A stretch of DNA of 64,000 nucleotides, taken from an uncultured Lachnospiraceae bacterium. GTDB lineage: Bacteria > Bacillota > Clostridia > Lachnospirales > Lachnospiraceae. Every line of letters begins with the position of its first letter. Position 1 is the first letter of the stretch. Of the stretch, positions 50,226 through 59,244 are shown one piece after another. A model generated the notes under the pieces. It made no database searches. It saw only the letters and a program-made list of their open reading frames with translations, and was not told the origin of the DNA. The position numbers were made by a program, and so were the translations under genes. The stretch lies in contig CAJUQJ010000003.1 of assembly GCA_910588215.1 (NCBI GenBank), positions 1-64,000 on the forward strand, written 5' to 3'.

Positions 50226-50560
50226 AATGATCCCCCATTCCTGCACATCCTGTGAACTTAAACACAGGCTCAGATTTCCTCTGACCTTACCCCTCTTTAT
50301 CTCTCCATCTACCCTCTGTCCCTTGCTCCCGCGCTGCTTTGTGCCGTTCTTCATACACGCAGAAGCACCTATATTCAACCGATCTACTTTCTATTTTACC
50401 CGCAAGATTGCATTTTGTATACAAGAATTGTACTTAATTATATACAAAACGGGCATGCTTCGTCAAGTTTCGTCAAATTTTATGCAATTCCATCATAACT
50501 TTTAAGCCGCATGAATACTGGAATCCTTCGTACAATTATCATTTTGTCATATTTTCCTTC
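50226..50560. other. Intergenic region upstream of ispE
   Basis: About 335 bp, AT-rich at 50390-50480 with direct repeats (TATACAA at 50417 and 50441; CGTCAA). No gene with an RBS. Probably contains the ispE promoter. Confidence 0.35.
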
Positions 50561-50592
50561 ATTCCGGAGCGTTTTGCGCTGAGGACGCGAGC
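50561..50592. repeat. REP-like motif, copy 1
   Basis: ATTCCGGAGCGTTTTGCGCT then GAGGACGCGAGC; recurs at 63652-63683 as ATTCCGAAGCGCTTTGTGCT then GAGGACGCTCGC. A half copy (ATTCCGAAGCGCTT) is at 47139. Intergenic, capable of a short stem. Confidence 0.55.
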
Positions 50593-50637
50593 AGAAGCGC
50601 CAAAGAACATTTATATACTTCACTGACTGAATGGATT

Positions 50638-50803
50638 CTAGTACTCCGTACTTGAAGTTCCTGTGCAAATTTTCGAGGATATTTTTTCGAGTGTACAAGT
50701 TCAGAAACGGAGGCGTAGCGGGCTACGTTGAGTATTCTGGGCTTGTGCAATCGGGAAAATAGACCGAAATATTTGCACAAGGGTTTTCAGTACGGAGTAC
50801 TAG
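50638..50803. mobile_element. MITE-like inverted-repeat element
   Basis: 166 bp with perfect 15-bp ends CTAGTACTCCGTACT / AGTACGGAGTACTAG. Inside, CCTGTGCAAATTTTCG opposes CGAAATATTTGCACAAGG, and TGTACAAGTTCAGAA opposes TTCTGGGCTTGTGCA around a GTAGCGGGCTAC hairpin, so the whole element can fold on itself. No target duplication seen. The end sequence also occurs alone at 38023-38039. Confidence 0.65.
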
Positions 50804-50828
50804 ACTGTCTTAAGATTCATGCCACACC

Positions 50829-51740
50829 TTACAGACTATGATACCGAGGCAGAGGATAATCCATCTCATAGTCACGGCATAACTCTATAAATTTCCTGGC
50901 GGAAGTCGTCAGATATTTATCCTTATGGTAAACAATATAAAAGCTGCGGTCAAAATCAAGGCCATCGACCGTGACGGTAATGACCGATCCACGCTCTAAG
51001 GGCGCTATGATCATCCGATGCGGAAGTACCGCGATCCCCAGGCCGTTGATCACCGCATTAGTCAATGCGGTGGTACTCATAGCCTCCCAGGCAGGCGTTA
51101 TGGAGTATCCGGCATTTGCCATTACCCTGTCAAAAACCTCCCTGGTACCGCTCCCGGGTTCCCGCAGGAGAAACTTCTGCTGCAGCAGTTCTTCTACAGA
51201 TACTCGCTGCCCCTGCTTCCACCGGCCGCCCGAAGGACATACGATACTCAGGTGGTCCTCCATATAAGCTTCCGATATCAAGACCGGCGAATGCGCGATT
51301 CCTTCTATCAATGCAAGATCCAACTCACCGGCAAGCAGTTTCCTCTCAAGCCGGTCAGACTGCTCCACAACAACACGAACCTCCGCCTCCGGATAGCGTT
51401 GCGTAAAAGCTTTCACATAACCAGGCATGAACTGAGATCCGATCGTAATACTGGCACCTACCCGTATGAGTCCTTGATAGTCCCAATTCCTCAAACCCAT
51501 TTCCATATCGCGGAACAATGCACAGATATGTATGGCATACTGCAGAAAGTGCTGCCCGGCCTCCGTAATCTGCAGCCGTCTGCCCAGTCTGTCAAAAAGC
51601 TTGATTCCATAATACTGTTCCACTTCCTTGATGGCAAGACTTACCGCCGGCTGTGTCATGTGCAGGACTTCAGCTGCTCTTGTCGTATTACAACCGTTTT
51701 CACAGATAGTGCAGAATATATTCATGTGCCGTAATGTCAT
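50829..51740 (-). CDS. LysR-family regulator
   Basis: 303 residues. N-terminal winged HTH (NTTRAAEVLHMTQPAVSLAI) and a periplasmic-binding-like effector domain (LIRVGASITIGSQFMPGYVK; LREPGSGTREVFD). Divergent from the chromate transporter genes (149 bp gap), the usual layout for a LysR activator and its target. Most similar in plan to CysL/CbbR-type regulators; ligand unknown. Confidence 0.92.
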   Translation of the reverse strand: MTLRHMNIFCTICENGCNTTRAAEVLHMTQPAVSLAIKEVEQYYGIKLFDRLGRRLQITEAGQHFLQYAIHICALFRDMEMGLRNWDYQGLIRVGASITIGSQFMPGYVKAFTQRYPEAEVRVVVEQSDRLERKLLAGELDLALIEGIAHSPVLISEAYMEDHLSIVCPSGGRWKQGQRVSVEELLQQKFLLREPGSGTREVFDRVMANAGYSITPAWEAMSTTALTNAVINGLGIAVLPHRMIIAPLERGSVITVTVDGLDFDRSFYIVYHKDKYLTTSARKFIELCRDYEMDYPLPRYHSL

Positions 51741-51888
51741 TAGGTCTCCTTTTCATATATTGTTTTACTTATTAAATATATAAAATTATATTATTTCCAT
51801 TATTATTGTGCAAGTGGTATATTAATCCAAATATAGGAAATGCAATAGAACATGGCTGACTGCCTACACTAACATAGGAGATTCGGAT

Positions 51889-52455
51889 ATGGAAAAATAT
51901 TGGAAGTTATTTATTTCAACCTTCAAACTCAGCGCCTGTACCTTCGGCGGCGGATTCGTGATCATACCTTTGATGAGAAAAAAATTTGTGGAAGAACTGG
52001 GCTGGATCAAAGAAGAGGAAATGATGGATCTGACTGCGATCGCGCAGTCATCCCCCGGTGCCATTGCGGTCAATGCGTCAATCCTGGTAGGCTATCATGT
52101 AGCCGGTATCCCCGGCGCCCTGCTCACTATTCTGGGCACGGTGCTTCCCCCGCTGGCGATCATTTCTGTCATCTCGCTATTTTATCAGGCGTTTCGGAAT
52201 AATCAGATTGTTACGATGGCAATGGCCGGAATGCTGTGCGGTGTAGCCACTGTCATTTTCGATGTGGTGGTCAATATGGTAAGAAGCATCGTTTCGCAAA
52301 AGAGGATATTGCCGCTTTTGGTGATGGCCGGGGCATTTACGGCAGTACGCTTCTTCTCCGTCAATATCATCCTGATCATTTTGATATGCGGTGTGATCGG
52401 TGCGATCGATACGTATCGCCGGGAAAAGGCACAAAAGGAGGGTGGTCAGCTATGA
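51889..52455 (+). CDS. Chromate transporter, N-terminal-type half (ChrA family)
   Basis: 188 residues, one CHR domain with about six helices. Contains FGGGFVIIPLMRKKFVEELG and the PGAIAVNASILVGYHVAGIP signature. Short-chain ChrA proteins work as pairs encoded in tandem. Actual substrate (chromate, sulfate or other anion) is uncertain in anaerobes. RBS TAGGAG. Its stop overlaps the next start (ATGA). Confidence 0.88.
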   Translation: MEKYWKLFISTFKLSACTFGGGFVIIPLMRKKFVEELGWIKEEEMMDLTAIAQSSPGAIAVNASILVGYHVAGIPGALLTILGTVLPPLAIISVISLFYQAFRNNQIVTMAMAGMLCGVATVIFDVVVNMVRSIVSQKRILPLLVMAGAFTAVRFFSVNIILIILICGVIGAIDTYRREKAQKEGGQL

Positions 52456-53015
52456 TCTATCTGGAATTGTTCTGGAGTTTTGTGCAGATTGGTTTATTCA
52501 GTATTGGCGGCGGCTATGCCGCTATGCCCCTGATCCAAGATCAGGTAGTTGATCTTCATCCCTGGCTGACTATGGCGCAGTTTGCAGACATCATGGCCAT
52601 TGCGGAGATGACCCCGGGACCCATCGCCATCAATGCCGCCACTTTTGTAGGAATACAGGTGGCCGGATTGCCGGGCGCTGTCCTTGCCACCCTTGGCTGC
52701 ATTCTGCCTTCCTGTCTGATCGTAATGACAATGGCTTATCTATATTATCGCTTCAGAGGATTAAGAACGGTGCAGGGTATTCTTGCCGGTCTACGCCCGG
52801 CAGTCATTGCCATGATCGCTTCTGCCGGAATCTCTCTGCTGATCATGGCAGTGTATGGTCAGCGCTCGCTGCCGGCGAATCTCGCCACAATTGATAAGAC
52901 CGCTCTCGCTATCTTTGCAGTCGGCTTTATCATCTTGCAAAGATGGAAACCCAATCCCCTCTTGATCATGGCAGGCTCCGGCCTTGCAGGCGTCATACTG
53001 TATGCTGTCATATAA
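52452..53015 (+). CDS. Chromate transporter, second half (ChrA family)
   Basis: 187 residues from ATG 52452, which overlaps the previous stop. CHR domain with FSIGGGYAAMPLIQDQVVDL and MTPGPIAINAATFVGIQVAG. Paired with the preceding protein, probably as an antiparallel heterodimer. RBS AGGAGGGTGG. Likely under control of the divergent LysR gene. Confidence 0.88.
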   Translation: MIYLELFWSFVQIGLFSIGGGYAAMPLIQDQVVDLHPWLTMAQFADIMAIAEMTPGPIAINAATFVGIQVAGLPGAVLATLGCILPSCLIVMTMAYLYYRFRGLRTVQGILAGLRPAVIAMIASAGISLLIMAVYGQRSLPANLATIDKTALAIFAVGFIILQRWKPNPLLIMAGSGLAGVILYAVI

Positions 53016-53190
53016 ACGCGCAGACTCCCTTTCTGCCTGATCCTATGATATAATCTTTTATCAGATGTACATGGATTCACAGGACATACATCGTAAGCAA
53101 ATAGAGCATATCTGTGTGCAGCTTGCAGAAAATCAGTGACAAGAATGCTACAGAGAAGATTCCGGGCAACGATTCCGGGAACAAGGGGGC

Positions 53191-53724
53191 ATGATGAGAT
53201 ACCTATTAAAATCCGGTGTTCTTTGTGAAGAAAAGGGCACCAAAATACTATCCAGGATCAAGCATACGATTTGGTGCACATCCAAAACCGTTGTACTGTC
53301 TGACGATACACCCATTCTGAAGATCACGATTCGTGATCCGGATACATCAGAAGACAAACGCGGCAATAAGCGATTCAGAGAATATGTCATGCTTGATCGC
53401 AACGACACACTCATCGCCGTAGGATATCCTGCTTATGCGGAAGGTGAGGATCCTGACAGGAACGGGTGGCCAATCTGCCGAATGCCCCGTGTGGATCATG
53501 CCATCGTTCAGATCGCAGAAGCCACTTTCCTGCTGACTATGCACGACAACCGGCATTATTCTCTGGAAGACCGCGATGGCCAGAAGATCCTGCAGATCAT
53601 ACACATGGGCCTTTCCGGCGGATGGCTGCTGGAAGACGAATATGATTTCCGGCCGGAACTGCTCAGCGGTCTGTTTGTTTTCTGCAGATTTATCGAGCAA
53701 GAGAATGAATTTATGATCGTATGA
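53191..53724 (+). CDS. Hypothetical protein, strand-rich
   Basis: 177 residues (MMRYLLKSGVLCEEKGTKIL...). Mostly beta (TVVLSDDTPILKITIRDPDT; HYSLEDRDGQKILQIIHMGL), suggestive of a tubby-like/LURP-type barrel, with a repeated aromatic pattern. The gene before it, 176 bp away, is co-oriented. The annotation is from visible features only. Confidence 0.6.
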   Translation: MMRYLLKSGVLCEEKGTKILSRIKHTIWCTSKTVVLSDDTPILKITIRDPDTSEDKRGNKRFREYVMLDRNDTLIAVGYPAYAEGEDPDRNGWPICRMPRVDHAIVQIAEATFLLTMHDNRHYSLEDRDGQKILQIIHMGLSGGWLLEDEYDFRPELLSGLFVFCRFIEQENEFMIV

Positions 53725-53827
53725 AAATCAAAATACCTTCACCGCCCTTTCCTATTTATACTCTGCTAAATATTTCGCCCCACGCTACCACATAAGCAAT
53801 ATGCGGCTCCACACAAGTTCATCTAAA

Positions 53828-54334
53828 TTAGTATTGTATATCTAAACCCACATGCGCCATCACTGTATTACAGATACTCTTCCCTAGTCTGATTTCGTGT
53901 GCAAGCATGATGTCTATACATTCTTTGACTTTCACTGCCTGAATCAATCCTTTATCATATGCCAGCATCAGGATACCTGCTGTTCCGATATGTCTGACAT
54001 TGAGGCGTTTAGCAACCCTTCTCCCCTTCTGTTCATCCATCAGCAAAACATCCGCATTCTGTTCATCATACATAATAAGCGCCTCGCTTTCCCCTTCATC
54101 CAATCCGGTCACTGCACGAAGAACATTTACTGATTTGACATTTTCTACTGTTACAGCCAGCAGATAATCAGCATTCTTAATAATATCTGCTTCATTTATA
54201 TATGCAGGATTTTCAGTCAGTTCCCTATAAACAGCCTGAGGCACTAATACCGTTTTGTACAATTTCTGCAATAATTCTAATTGCCCCACTTTTAGCAGGG
54301 ATATGATCGGTGTTGTGTCCGAAACAACTATCAC
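53828..54334 (-). CDS. PIN-domain (DUF3368) toxin
   Basis: 168 residues. PIN nuclease with acidic residues in IVVSDTTPII (Asp6), GLDEGESEALIM and VLLMDEQKGRRVAKRL, then GTAGILMLAYDKG. Metal-dependent RNase toxin paired with UPF0175. It overlaps the antitoxin stop by 4 bp (start GTG/ATG at 54334). Confidence 0.9.
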   Translation of the reverse strand: MIVVSDTTPIISLLKVGQLELLQKLYKTVLVPQAVYRELTENPAYINEADIIKNADYLLAVTVENVKSVNVLRAVTGLDEGESEALIMYDEQNADVLLMDEQKGRRVAKRLNVRHIGTAGILMLAYDKGLIQAVKVKECIDIMLAHEIRLGKSICNTVMAHVGLDIQY

Positions 54335-54615
54335 TCCATCACTTCCTTCAGGTATTTAACCGTTTTAAGTTCCTCTTCTATTTCATCCTCGGACATATCA
54401 ATATAAGATAACCCCATTTTTCCATATAAGGTAATTAGGTCGATTTTAAATATCCCAAGAATTTCAGCCGCTTTTCCATGTGATATCATTCCCTGCTGTA
54501 TATAGGGATACAATATCATAGCATTTATCTTAAGCTGTTCATCCTTATTTGATGGCATTGCAAATTCTACCATTTCATCGGGCATTTCCATACTTACTAC
54601 TGCCATACCTTCCAC
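54331..54615 (-). CDS. UPF0175-family antitoxin
   Basis: 94 residues. HTH-like UPF0175 core (KINAMILYPYIQQGMISHGK, then AAEILGIFKIDLITLYGKMG) and an acidic C-terminus (DMSEDEIEEELKTVKYLKEV) that would cap the PIN toxin. Start ATG 54615 or 54606 (both in frame). RBS AAAGGGAG. Confidence 0.88.
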   Translation of the reverse strand: MEGMAVVSMEMPDEMVEFAMPSNKDEQLKINAMILYPYIQQGMISHGKAAEILGIFKIDLITLYGKMGLSYIDMSEDEIEEELKTVKYLKEVME

Positions 54616-54973
54616 TCCCTTTCATTTGCTTATATAGGTTACTCAAAATTTGGTTTATTCATATTTATTATATACCCAACGGCCTCCTTTCTCAATCTGC
54701 ATCCGCTTTTCTATTTTTTCCATCTTAAGAATATTTCTATACTGCTCCAATTCCAATTCAGCTTTCCAGTCCCTTTGGTTTTACAAAGGCAGTTTTTCAA
54801 ACAGATACGCAGCTCCATTCATTATATCCACCAGTACAGTCGGTGGAAACTGTCCAAATTCAATCGCAAACCGCAGATCGCTCCCACCACTGAAAAAAAG
54901 AAGTACACCAGAACAATGATCAGATACTCCATCTCAGCTCCATTCAACCGCTATATATGGACGACACAAATTG
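54616..54973 (-). pseudogene. Decayed short reading frames upstream of the TA pair
   Basis: Two protein-like tails on the minus strand without starts. One reads GGSDLRFAIEFGQFPPTVLV, then DIMNGAAYLFEKLPL stop (around 54785-54900). The other reads KAELELEQYRNILKMEKIEK, then RMQIEKGGRWVYNKYE stop (around 54655-54775). No family recognised. Confidence 0.3.
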
Positions 54974-55369
54974 CTATCTCCCACCTGGAAATCCCCTCTC
55001 CTGCCGCATGCACTGCCGGGCGATCTCCTGCATCCGCGGCAGACATGCCTCAAAGAACATCCTGTACGAATCACAGAAGCAATTCTCTCCCGGTGCCGTA
55101 CCCGGCTGTTGTCTATGCCTGCGGCAACCACCCCGCTGCTCACATGACTCTGGAATTTGTCCCATCAGAATACTGATGTAATTCTCGAATTGTCTGATAT
55201 AAGGTTGTCTGCCCCTCTTTAAGTCGATCTCCCACAAGTCAAACAAATCAATCAGAAACTGACCGTAGGTTTGATCATCACTTGAATCGCAGGAATTGTC
55301 TTCTCCTTCAATATTTGTCATCACAATATTCACCACATAAGCATACATTATTTTCATTCCTGCCGGCAA
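54974..55369 (-). pseudogene. Anaerobic sulfatase-maturase-type radical SAM protein, C-terminal remnant
   Basis: The frame keeps QFENYISILMGQIPESCEQR, which matches the SPASM-domain entry of anSME enzymes, and FFEACLPRMQEIARQCMRQE. The Cys-rich cluster in between is scrambled by frameshifts and the radical SAM core (CxxxCxxC) is absent. Only ~130 of ~370 residues remain. A dead gene. Confidence 0.6.
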
Positions 55370-55524
55370 CTTAAATGCTGTAAAAAGGTAAATATTTCTC
55401 TATAACCTCCTAATTTTTCCATAGGGATGGTACGATATATTAGGTAGAAGCGGCGGTTTGCCGTCGTGCAGAGAGCAAACCCATAACATTAAATATCAAA
55501 ATATTATTCCAAGGAGGGATACCA
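55370..55524. other. Leader of the 206-residue protein gene
   Basis: GGTTTGC..GCAAACC stem at 55454-55480 precedes the RBS. No known riboswitch recognised. AT-rich upstream part could hold the promoter. Confidence 0.35.
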
Positions 55525-56145
55525 ATGAGCGTAAATGGAGTTACAAGCGGTGCAGCAAATGCTTATGATGTCTATGCAGCCAACCAGACTGCTGCAAAAT
55601 CATCCGAAGAAACCAATTCTAAGGGTAATGCTTCTGATGAGAAGAATAATGGCGTTGTCTATGAGCCGTCCAAAGAAACATCCAAAGATACGGTGACCAA
55701 GACCTACACGCAGAATACCAATCTGGTGAATAAGATGAAAGCTGACGCTGAGGCACATGCCAAACAGCTGCAGAGCATCGTAGAGAAACTGATGACTCAG
55801 CAGGGCCAGACCTTCAACAAGGCTAACGGCATCTGGTCCGTTCTGGCCAGCGGCAATCTCAAGGTTGATGCCGCTACCCAGGCACAGGCGCAGAAAGACA
55901 TTGCCGAGGACGGTTACTGGGGAGTAGAGCAGACATCCGACAGGATCATCGATTTCGCCAATGCACTCACCGGCGGAGATCCGAGTAAGATTGAGGAGAT
56001 GCGCGAAGCTTTTAAGAAGGGCTATAAGCAGGCTGAAGAGACATGGGGCGGTAAGCTGCCTGACATCTCCCAGAGAACCTACGACGCTGTCATGGAGAAG
56101 TTCGACAAGATGGCACAAGAAGCAGGTATGACCGTAACAAACTAA
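55525..56145 (+). CDS. Hypothetical cytoplasmic protein of Lachnospiraceae type
   Basis: 206 residues, RBS AAGGAGG. Low-complexity N-terminus (Ala/Asn/Ser/Lys, ..GVVYEPSKETSKDTVTK..), then a helical domain (LVNKMKADAEAHAKQLQSIV) and a conserved C-terminal part with DGYWGVEQTSDRIIDFANAL and YDAVMEKFDKMAQEAG. No signal peptide. Good codon use and a strong RBS suggest it is well expressed. Function unknown. Confidence 0.75.
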   Translation: MSVNGVTSGAANAYDVYAANQTAAKSSEETNSKGNASDEKNNGVVYEPSKETSKDTVTKTYTQNTNLVNKMKADAEAHAKQLQSIVEKLMTQQGQTFNKANGIWSVLASGNLKVDAATQAQAQKDIAEDGYWGVEQTSDRIIDFANALTGGDPSKIEEMREAFKKGYKQAEETWGGKLPDISQRTYDAVMEKFDKMAQEAGMTVTN

Positions 56146-56166
56146 ACACATTGATCTTAGCGATCG

Positions 56167-56198
56167 AAGCCGGGCTGACAGGTCCGGCTTTTCGTTTT
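56167..56198 (+). terminator. Terminator after the 206-residue protein gene
   Basis: AAGCCGG pairs with CCGGCTT, followed by TTCGTTTT. Confidence 0.75.
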
Positions 56199-56331
56199 CA
56201 TGATCTTCCTTCTATAAAAAGTCATGTAACAAATCAACAATTTGGTAAGTATTCTAATCAGGATGACCTATGATACACTGGTTAAAGATTGAAAACTCAT
56301 GTTAATGTGCTGATCAAAGGAAGCAAAGAAT

Positions 56332-58074
56332 ATGAAATCAGTTTATCATCGCTTAGTAATGGTCATCTTCGTTTTTGTTCTGACCGGCGCCATTTTCTTC
56401 TATGCCAGAGAGTACTCTGCCTCCCCTGACGTCAAAACTTACACCAAAACGTTGACCATTGACGTATTCGATTCCCTCGCCAACCATCAGGGAATCCAGT
56501 CCGGCTGGTTTGCCAAGATCGTGCTGGACAAATTTAATATGAAATTAAATATCATTGCTCCCAACATTACCGGCGGCGGTGATACTATGTACCAGACGCG
56601 GACCGCTGCCGGAGAACTGGGTGACCTGATCATCTGCAACGGCAATAACAGCTATCTGCGGGAACTGGTCGCTGCAGGACTGGTCATGGATATGAGCGGT
56701 CTGCTTCAGGATAAGCCTATCATGCAGTATGAACTCGCGATCCGCGCCCTCAACGATCCTGTTTCGGACACGGCCATCTATGCAGTACCTTCGGAGATTT
56801 GCCTGAAGAACTGTCTGGAACACAGTGAGAATGAAGAACCGATCTATGGTCCTTACCTGCGCTATGACCTGTACACTTCCATTGGATCTCCCCGCATGGA
56901 TACTCTGGAGGATCTGCTGCCTGTCCTGAAGAAAATGCAGGAGGTATCTCCCGTCAGTGAAGCAGGAAATCCGGTATATGGATTCAGCCTTTTTAAGGAT
57001 TGGGACGGCAATATGATGAATGCCGCCAAGCAGCCTGCCTGTTTCTATGGCTATGAGGAGTATGGGTTCGTCTTATACAAAGTGGACGGTTCCGATTATC
57101 AGGATATTCTCGATGAGAATTCAATCTATCAGCGTATCCTGAAGTTCTATTTCGATGCCAATCAGATGGGATTACTGGATCCTGATTCACTCAACCAGAA
57201 CTATACGGATGTCTACAACAAATGTGCGACAGGAGACGTGCTGTTTTCCTGCTGGCCCTGGCTGGGTAAATCAGCATACAACACCGATGCCCGCACCGAA
57301 CAGGGATATGGCTTCATGCTCGTACCGATCGAAGACATGCAGATCATGCTCAAGGGATGTCTTCCTCTGGGAGATGCCGGTAAAGTGATCGCCATCGGTT
57401 CCAATGCCGAAGACCCGGAACGTCTGGCTGCATTTATTGACTGGCTCTACTCTCCGGAGGGGATCTATGCCAACAGCGCACAGCCGGTAACAGGCACTGC
57501 AGGACCGGAAGGCCTCACATGGGAGATGACCGACAAAGGGCCTGCGCTCACAGATTTCGGTATCAGTGCACTGTCCAACGAAAATCCTGCCGTTCCGGAC
57601 GAATGGGGCGGCGGGACATGGAACGCCGGCATTTCCAGGCTAAATTTCTCAAGTATTTCCCTGATCGACACCGCACCAAACGGATATCCCTATTTCTATA
57701 CACTATGGGATTCTTACAAAAATCCAGACCCGCCAGCTCTTGATCTGATCTGGCAGGAAGATATGCAGGCGAAGAATTCATTGGATTATCTGATGAAACA
57801 TGGCAAATATCTGGTCTGCCCCGGTATCAACTATCAGACAGACGGTGAAAGCTCCGAGATCGCTACCCTGCGTAGCCAATGCCGCAGTATCATTACCGAT
57901 TACTCCTGGAAAATGGTGTTTGCCCGGAATGAAGATACCTTCTATGCGCTGCAGAAAGAAATGCAGAACGCTGCGGCAAGTCTCGGCTATGACCAGGTGC
58001 TTGAAGAAGATCTGCGAAATGCAACGGCACAAAATGAATTACGCGCCGAGGCAGTTGCATTACTGAGCGAATGA
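56332..58074 (+). CDS. Orphan extracellular solute-binding protein
   Basis: 580 residues. N-terminal membrane anchor (LVMVIFVFVLTGAIFFYARE) without a lipobox Cys, then a family 1-type binding fold (TLTIDVFDSLANHQGIQSGW; GDLIICNGNNSYLRELVAAG; hinge region AAFIDWLYSPEGIYANSA). Predicted to bind a sugar or oligosaccharide outside the cell. No ABC permease or ATPase adjoins it. RBS AAAGGAAG. Confidence 0.82.
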   Translation: MKSVYHRLVMVIFVFVLTGAIFFYAREYSASPDVKTYTKTLTIDVFDSLANHQGIQSGWFAKIVLDKFNMKLNIIAPNITGGGDTMYQTRTAAGELGDLIICNGNNSYLRELVAAGLVMDMSGLLQDKPIMQYELAIRALNDPVSDTAIYAVPSEICLKNCLEHSENEEPIYGPYLRYDLYTSIGSPRMDTLEDLLPVLKKMQEVSPVSEAGNPVYGFSLFKDWDGNMMNAAKQPACFYGYEEYGFVLYKVDGSDYQDILDENSIYQRILKFYFDANQMGLLDPDSLNQNYTDVYNKCATGDVLFSCWPWLGKSAYNTDARTEQGYGFMLVPIEDMQIMLKGCLPLGDAGKVIAIGSNAEDPERLAAFIDWLYSPEGIYANSAQPVTGTAGPEGLTWEMTDKGPALTDFGISALSNENPAVPDEWGGGTWNAGISRLNFSSISLIDTAPNGYPYFYTLWDSYKNPDPPALDLIWQEDMQAKNSLDYLMKHGKYLVCPGINYQTDGESSEIATLRSQCRSIITDYSWKMVFARNEDTFYALQKEMQNAAASLGYDQVLEEDLRNATAQNELRAEAVALLSE

Positions 58075-58082
58075 GCGGAGCA

Positions 58083-59192
58083 TCATCCACGCTCGTCGCA
58101 CAATGCCTCGATGTAGTCTTGCCACTGCTCAAACACGGCGTCGGCATTGGCCTTTTGAGCAATCTTTCGCGCCTGTCTGCCCAGTCTCTCCGCAAGCGCC
58201 CGATCCTCGATCAGCCGGTTGATCCCGTCTTCTAACGCCTGCTGATCCTTGATCGGAATGAGCAGACCGTCCTCCTCATGCGTCATAATAGTGCGCGGCC
58301 CGCCGCAGGGACAGTCCGTCGCGACAATGGGCAGGCCCAGGGCCATCGCCTCCATCAGTGCATTTGGAAGTCCTTCCCAGTCCGAGGTAAATGCAAACAG
58401 CGCTGCGTCCGCCATATCCTTTTCCAAGCTGTCACTGGCGCCCATCAAATGCACATACGCACCAGCCTCATTCTCCTCTATGATCTGCTCCAGAATCTCC
58501 TTCGTTCCGTCAAAAGAATCCCCGCCATATATTTTCAAGTCATAATCCGGATGTTTCTGATGCACATTGATAAAAGCCCGGATCAACATAGGCTGGTTCT
58601 TAAAGTCCACCAGTCTTCCGGACTGCACCACTGTCTTCGTTCTCTTTACCGGTTCCGGCACCCCAATATACTTGGGGTTGATGGGATTTAATATGATCCT
58701 CGAATTCTCCTGCAGTCTCGGCGCAAAGAATTCTCTGGCTCCCTGCGTCTGAAACACACAGCCGTCCGCCCGGGGAAAGAGCAGCGGAATCTGAATCTTA
58801 TCGGATCTTTCCTCGTAATGTCCTGCCGGATCGGTCCGGATAGAGATCAGCACCGGAATCTTGATAAAATATGCCGCCATCAACCCTCTGTACAGCGCTT
58901 TTCTGGCAAAAGGGATCAGAATGTCCGGCCGCTCTTTCTTCAGAAACTCCCGCAGATACTTTACCCGGAGATAAAACTGAACAAGGCGATGTCTCCTGTC
59001 ATCGCCTTCCCTCAGCCCAACATGTACGCGCCTCACCCGCTTATCCGTCTGAAATTCATTCTCACCATACCACTCCGTAGCGATAATGACCTCATATCCG
59101 CCTGTCGCAAACCGGTTAGCCAGATTGGTGACGACGCGTTCCGCGCCGCCCTGTTCCAGACAATTTAAATGAAATGCAATTTTCCTAGCCAT
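58083..59192 (-). CDS. GT4-type glycosyltransferase
   Basis: 369 residues. GT-B fold with LEQGGAERVVTNLANRF at the N-terminus and the donor-binding C-terminal motif FTSDWEGLPNALMEAMALGL, then PIVATDCPCGGP. Retaining, nucleotide-sugar dependent. Last gene of the DltA-like ligase operon, 52 bp after the MBOAT gene, so it probably builds or decorates the same envelope glycan. Sugar unknown. Confidence 0.92.
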   Translation of the reverse strand: MARKIAFHLNCLEQGGAERVVTNLANRFATGGYEVIIATEWYGENEFQTDKRVRRVHVGLREGDDRRHRLVQFYLRVKYLREFLKKERPDILIPFARKALYRGLMAAYFIKIPVLISIRTDPAGHYEERSDKIQIPLLFPRADGCVFQTQGAREFFAPRLQENSRIILNPINPKYIGVPEPVKRTKTVVQSGRLVDFKNQPMLIRAFINVHQKHPDYDLKIYGGDSFDGTKEILEQIIEENEAGAYVHLMGASDSLEKDMADAALFAFTSDWEGLPNALMEAMALGLPIVATDCPCGGPRTIMTHEEDGLLIPIKDQQALEDGINRLIEDRALAERLGRQARKIAQKANADAVFEQWQDYIEALCDERG

Positions 59193-59244
59193 AGTATTTC
59201 ATTTCTCCTAATCCCGTTGCTGCTTTAACATGAAGATTTTCACC

